A stretch of 24,121 nucleotides of DNA, taken from contig DFXM01000016.1 of NCBI GenBank assembly GCA_002381695.1, forward strand, positions 32,467-56,587. Direction: 5' to 3'. A model generated the notes under the pieces. That model searched no databases. It saw only the letters and a program-made list of their open reading frames with translations, and had not been told where the DNA came from. This stretch comes from Clostridium sp. UBA4108. Lineage in GTDB: Bacteria; Bacillota; Clostridia; Clostridiales; Clostridiaceae. Shown here in pieces: positions 21,286-24,121 of this stretch. The first letter of the stretch is position 1; every line of letters starts with the position of its first letter. Both the position numbers and the translations under genes were made by a program.

Positions 21286-21323
21286 CGTGAGTTTTGTCGG
21301 AAATGTTGGCAACATCCCGTATA
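21286..21323 (+). repeat. 38-bp interspersed repeat, copy 2
   Basis: This stretch matches the reverse complement of 4846-4883 at 32 of 38 positions. It lies upstream of the MerR promoter and just beyond the 3' end of the ABC permease gene. Identity unknown. Confidence 0.6.
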
Positions 21324-21329
21324 ATCTAA

Positions 21330-22124
21330 TTAATAAATTTCAATAGTAGCCTTTCGTTTTGCCATTGTTTCCATTGATTTTAATACTAAATAAGCAACTA
21401 TACAATACATAATGCCTAATGCAAATTCCTTAAATATCAGAATAATAGCAGTATCCATAGCAGCATAACCGTTATATATAAGTTCCTTTGATGCCTGTAG
21501 TGCATTAGTAAGTGGTAGTATTTTACTTATATATTGTAGTACTGTGGGAAGCCTATCTATAGGAAAGTTTACTCCACTTAATGCCATTAGAATCATGGAA
21601 GCAACATTCAATAATAGGTTTATATCCCTAGTTATTAATCCAATACTACCCATTAATAAGCCCATAGCACAAGCACTAAACATGGCAGCAATTAATATAA
21701 TTATAAATTGTGGTAATATGTTTACAGGTATTCTAAGATTGAAAATCAACATACCTGTAATAAGTCCAATAATAACAGTTATTCCCCCATCAACTATGTG
21801 GAATAATGATTTGCTTACAAAGCTACTAAATTTATTGCACGGTGATGCAATTATGTTTTTTAAAGTACCATATTCTCTTTCTATTATTTGAATAGTCCCT
21901 ACTCCAAAAAACGCATTACTTGAACATAATACAAAAGCATTTCCTAAAATATATGGAGTTATATCCTGTCCACCATAGGCATGTTTTGCTACCAATGAAA
22001 AAAATATCACCTCAAAGATTGGATTTATAACCTTTACTAAAATATAGATACTTGGTCTTAAAAATCCATACATGCCTTTAAAGGAGTATAAACCACTTCT
22101 ATACATTCTTTTTATAGCTTCCAC
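21330..22124 (-). CDS. ABC-2 type transporter permease
   Basis: The 264-residue membrane protein has six predicted helices with an amphipathic N-terminus (RMYRSGLYSFKGMYGFLRPSIY), as in ABC-2 permeases of drug and lipid exporters. The segment IEREYGTLKNIIASP (residues about 81-95) is the conserved loop between helices 2 and 3 that contacts the ATPase; GVNFPIDRLPTVLQYISKILPLTNALQASKEL (about 181-213) is the family's late signature. It starts at GTG 22124, four bases after the stop of the preceding permease and with GGGGGTGAG before it, so the two are translationally coupled. It is the last gene of the exporter operon, and the two permeases probably form a heterodimer. Confidence 0.88.
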   Translation of the reverse strand: MEAIKRMYRSGLYSFKGMYGFLRPSIYILVKVINPIFEVIFFSLVAKHAYGGQDITPYILGNAFVLCSSNAFFGVGTIQIIEREYGTLKNIIASPCNKFSSFVSKSLFHIVDGGITVIIGLITGMLIFNLRIPVNILPQFIIILIAAMFSACAMGLLMGSIGLITRDINLLLNVASMILMALSGVNFPIDRLPTVLQYISKILPLTNALQASKELIYNGYAAMDTAIILIFKEFALGIMYCIVAYLVLKSMETMAKRKATIEIY

Positions 22125-22907
22125 TTAACTCACCCCCAATGAACCTGTTATTCTTGTTTCTTTATCTATTTTCGCAAATAATAATTTGCTTATTACTCCA
22201 TATACCAAACAAATCCCTAATAACATAAAAATTTTTTTATATAATAGTGCCATATTCTCTATACCTAATGAGCTTTCTCTTAGAATTTCTATGGCTAAAG
22301 TTGGTGACAGCATATAGCTAATTGGTTTAACAAAGCCCGGTAGTAGTTCTACTGGAAATATAAAGCCGCATAATATGAACACTGGATACTCTAAACAATT
22401 CATTAAGGCTCTAGCATTTTTAGATAGGGTAAATATAGGAGCAATTAGAAAAGCTACTGATATAAAGGAAATTATTAATAATATAAAACACCCTATAAAT
22501 AGAAGTATATTATCTACATATAGTGAGCCATTGAAGAATATCTTAGTGAAGGTAATGCTTAGTAATAATCCAGTTAATCCCAAAAAGGTATTAGCCAGAA
22601 CTTTTCCAAATATAATATAGGTAAATTTGGTTGGACTGCAAAATAAATTCTCTAAAGTTCCCATGAATCTCTCTCTTTCAATATCTCCTGCTGAAGAAAA
22701 ACAAATAGAGCTCCATAGACTACATAACCCACTGCCTAAGATTACATAATTAGTATAGTTTTCTACCTCAGAGTTTTTATACATCATATATAAAATAAAA
22801 GTATAAATTAGAGGTTGTACTAGTATGCAGAATCTAAAGGTAGCTCTTGAAAAGGATTGTGATATATGAAGCTTAAATGTTGAGTATATTACTCTTACAT
22901 TGTTCAT
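22125..22907 (-). CDS. ABC-2 type transporter permease
   Basis: The 260-residue protein has six predicted helices and the ABC-2 loop IERERFMGTLENLFCSPTK (residues about 75-93), equivalent to that of the next gene. The later motif CGFIFPVELLPGFVKPISYMLSPTLAIEILRES (about 183-215) matches the conserved extracellular/late helix region. I prefer ATG 22907, with GGGGGTGG just upstream; GTG 22916 is the in-frame alternative. The start overlaps the ATPase gene by about 35 bases, so all three exporter genes are coupled. The substrate is unknown. Sequence similarity to the second permease is limited to family motifs, consistent with a heterodimer rather than recent duplication. Confidence 0.88.
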   Translation of the reverse strand: MNNVRVIYSTFKLHISQSFSRATFRFCILVQPLIYTFILYMMYKNSEVENYTNYVILGSGLCSLWSSICFSSAGDIERERFMGTLENLFCSPTKFTYIIFGKVLANTFLGLTGLLLSITFTKIFFNGSLYVDNILLFIGCFILLIISFISVAFLIAPIFTLSKNARALMNCLEYPVFILCGFIFPVELLPGFVKPISYMLSPTLAIEILRESSLGIENMALLYKKIFMLLGICLVYGVISKLLFAKIDKETRITGSLGVS

Positions 22908-23676
22908 TTTCTCCACCCCCTATTAGCTTTATATAAACATCCTCAAGAGAACCATTAGCATCTTCTAAATACTTCCTCTTTAAATTATAAGAGGTATCTA
23001 TATCCACAATTTCCCCATTATTAATTATGGCAATTCTATCACAGAGTTCATCTGCTTCGTACATATAGTGAGTGGTTAATAAAATTGTCTTCCCTTCTGC
23101 CTTTAGCTTTAAGATGATGTTTCTTAAATTTTTAGCTCCAACAGGGTCAAGTCCAATGGTAGGCTCATCTAAAAACAGTATTTTAGGATCATTTATAAGC
23201 CCTCTAGCTATTTGAAGTCTTTGCTTCATTCCCTTTGAATATCCTTCGACCTTTTCATGTTCACGACCATCTAATTCAACTAATTTAATCAAGTATTTTA
23301 TTCTATCCTTTAATACAGAGGCTGGAATCTTATAAATATCCCCAAAATACTGAAGATTTTCATAAGCAGAAAGCCTCCAGTATAACCCTCTCTCTCCACC
23401 AAAGATGAAATTAATATTACTTCTTATATGCTTTTCTTCTCCAAAACAATTGTATCCAAAAATCTTAGCTTCTCCTGATGTAGGTGCTAACAGTGTTGTT
23501 AATATCTTGATGGTAGTTGTCTTTCCTGCTCCATTGGGGCCTAATAATCCTAATATTTCTCCTTCATTAACAGAAAATGAAATCCCCTTTAGTGCCTCAA
23601 TTTTCTTTTTCTTGGTCATACTCAATGTACCAACATAGGTTCTCTTTAAATTCTTTACTTCTAAAATAGCCGCCAT
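22873..23676 (-). CDS. ABC transporter ATP-binding protein
   Basis: The 267-residue protein contains all nucleotide-binding motifs: Walker A GPNGAGKTT (46-54), signature YSKGMKQRLQIARGL (about 146-160), Walker B ILFLDEPTIGLD (about 164-175) and the H-loop histidine in LLTTHYMYEADEL. The region of the Q-loop reads FIFGGERGLYWRLS, lacking the usual glutamine, a variation I associate with a subset of drug/NatA-like exporters. I chose ATG 23676 with GGGAGGGGA before it; a start at 23709 would lie within the operator. It is the first gene of the operon with two permeases and supplies energy for export of an unknown compound, likely an antimicrobial or lipid. Confidence 0.93.
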   Translation of the reverse strand: MAAILEVKNLKRTYVGTLSMTKKKKIEALKGISFSVNEGEILGLLGPNGAGKTTTIKILTTLLAPTSGEAKIFGYNCFGEEKHIRSNINFIFGGERGLYWRLSAYENLQYFGDIYKIPASVLKDRIKYLIKLVELDGREHEKVEGYSKGMKQRLQIARGLINDPKILFLDEPTIGLDPVGAKNLRNIILKLKAEGKTILLTTHYMYEADELCDRIAIINNGEIVDIDTSYNLKRKYLEDANGSLEDVYIKLIGGGENEQCKSNILNI

Positions 23677-23707
23677 AAAAATCCCCTCCCAAACTAATTT
23701 TATATAC

Positions 23708-23754
23708 ATCTAATTAGATATATATAGTATAATCTTCTGTTTATTCCTTGTCAA
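23708..23754 (-). promoter_or_regulatory. Promoter and palindromic operator of the ABC exporter
   Basis: On the minus strand TTGACA (23749-23754) and TATACT (23726-23731) are 17 bases apart. ATCTAATTAGAT (23708-23719), a perfect 12-bp palindrome flanked by matching TATATA arms, covers the expected start of transcription. No regulator gene adjoins within the window on this side, so the binding protein is unknown. Confidence 0.75.
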
Positions 23755-23863
23755 TATCTGCAATATTTTATATACTTGATAAAATTAAGTATAAACTTTA
23801 AATATATACTATAATGCTGTATGTATTTATGATGATTTAAAAGGTTATACTAATAAAATAGGA

Positions 23864-24027
23864 TTGAATTGTAAAATCATATTATTTGGGATTTTCACGG
23901 TACACTCTTTGATACATATCCAGTAATGGGGAGTATTTTCAAAAAGAAGCTTAAAGAAGAATGAATTGAGGAATCATTAGGTGAAATATATGAAAGTATA
24001 AATTTTTTTAAGAAAGCTTTATTTTAA
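23864..24027 (+). pseudogene. HAD-superfamily phosphatase pseudogene
   Basis: The frame reads IIWDFHGTLFDTYPVMGSIF, then KKKLKEE-TGA (23962-23964)-IEESLGEIYESINFFKKALF-stop. WDFDGTLFDTYP is the N-terminal catalytic motif I of phosphoglycolate-phosphatase-like HAD enzymes. Here the second motif aspartate is replaced by histidine, there is an internal stop, and the frame before the motif is shifted. The remaining two thirds of the gene is not visible before the window ends. Confidence 0.7.
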
Positions 24028-24042
24028 TATAGTGTCGATAAT

Positions 24043-24077
24043 GAACTACCTATTATTGTGAGGCAACCCATTTGCAG
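24043..24077. repeat. Fragment homologous, inverted, to 1-35
   Basis: This is the other copy of the 35-base homology at the left window edge. In the plus-strand frame it continues YYCEATHLQEA-stop-IHLGSMKVKSV toward the window end, after two stops upstream, so it is a decayed coding fragment of unknown family. Confidence 0.5.
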
Positions 24078-24121
24078 GAAGCTTAGATTCACTTAGGTTC
24101 TATGAAAGTAAAAAGCGTTAA

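Noticed and set aside
1..24121. CRISPR array, tRNA, rRNA, riboswitch or intact insertion sequence
   Set aside because: I looked for regularly spaced repeats, tRNA-like cloverleaf arms, T-box or other riboswitch consensus words and transposase motifs, and found none that held up.

Overview
The window is very AT-rich, with strong AGGAGG-type ribosome binding sites, TTGACA-N17-TATAAT promoters and many U-tailed hairpin terminators. Together with a recognisable tetB(P)-type gene this points to Clostridium sensu stricto (Bacillota); I cannot name the species. I see no rRNA, tRNA, CRISPR array or intact transposase. The region looks like chromosomal accessory DNA: short stress, redox and drug-resistance cassettes, each with its own regulator, separated by decayed gene fragments.

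Layout. 1-620: a fragment, terminators and AT-rich DNA. 622-2452 (minus): a secreted beta-propeller glycosidase-like protein and a secreted divergent polysaccharide deacetylase. 2585-2989: two gene remnants. 3034-3318 (plus): a small monooxygenase. 3493-4635 (minus): an ArsR/DUF2087 regulator with a partner protein and a broken copy of that partner. 5013-6021 (plus): two Nudix hydrolases. 6249-6533: a small anchored protein. 6629-7350 (minus): a membrane protein preceded by the tail of a lost ORF. 7459-8732: an Rrf2 regulator divergent from a PNPOx-like flavoprotein and a 58-residue 2[4Fe-4S] ferredoxin. 8991-10501: an aldo/keto reductase preceded by a flavodoxin stub, divergent from an HxlR regulator. 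10971-13697: a TetR regulator divergent from an iron-sulfur flavoprotein and an MFS exporter, with paired operators. 13708-14320: remnants. 14529-17388 (minus): a tet(P) operon with an intact ribosomal protection gene tetB(P), an internally deleted tetA(P), a leader ORF and an attenuator. 17554-18909: AraC regulator with two effector domains. 19351-19769: YciI-like protein behind an acetyltransferase stub. 19943-21106: MerR/TipAS regulator with an internal duplication. 21330-23676: a three-gene ABC exporter. 23864-24121: a HAD phosphatase pseudogene and a fragment related, in inverted orientation, to position 1.

How it fits together. Most intact genes form sensor-plus-effector pairs: HxlR/reductase, TetR/flavoprotein-MFS, Rrf2/ferredoxin, MerR and the ABC exporter, and tetracycline resistance under attenuation. 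The recurrent unusual feature is damage. In at least three places (flavodoxin before the reductase, tetA(P) before tetB(P), acetyltransferase before YciI) an upstream gene has lost its body, but its start and the junction with the next gene remain. Several short repeat families consist of a 3' gene tail plus its terminator hairpin. I found no convincing new multi-gene system. The strongest leads are the reduced tet(P) operon with its leader ORF, the hairpin family with a compensatory base change, and the repeated-domain MerR protein.
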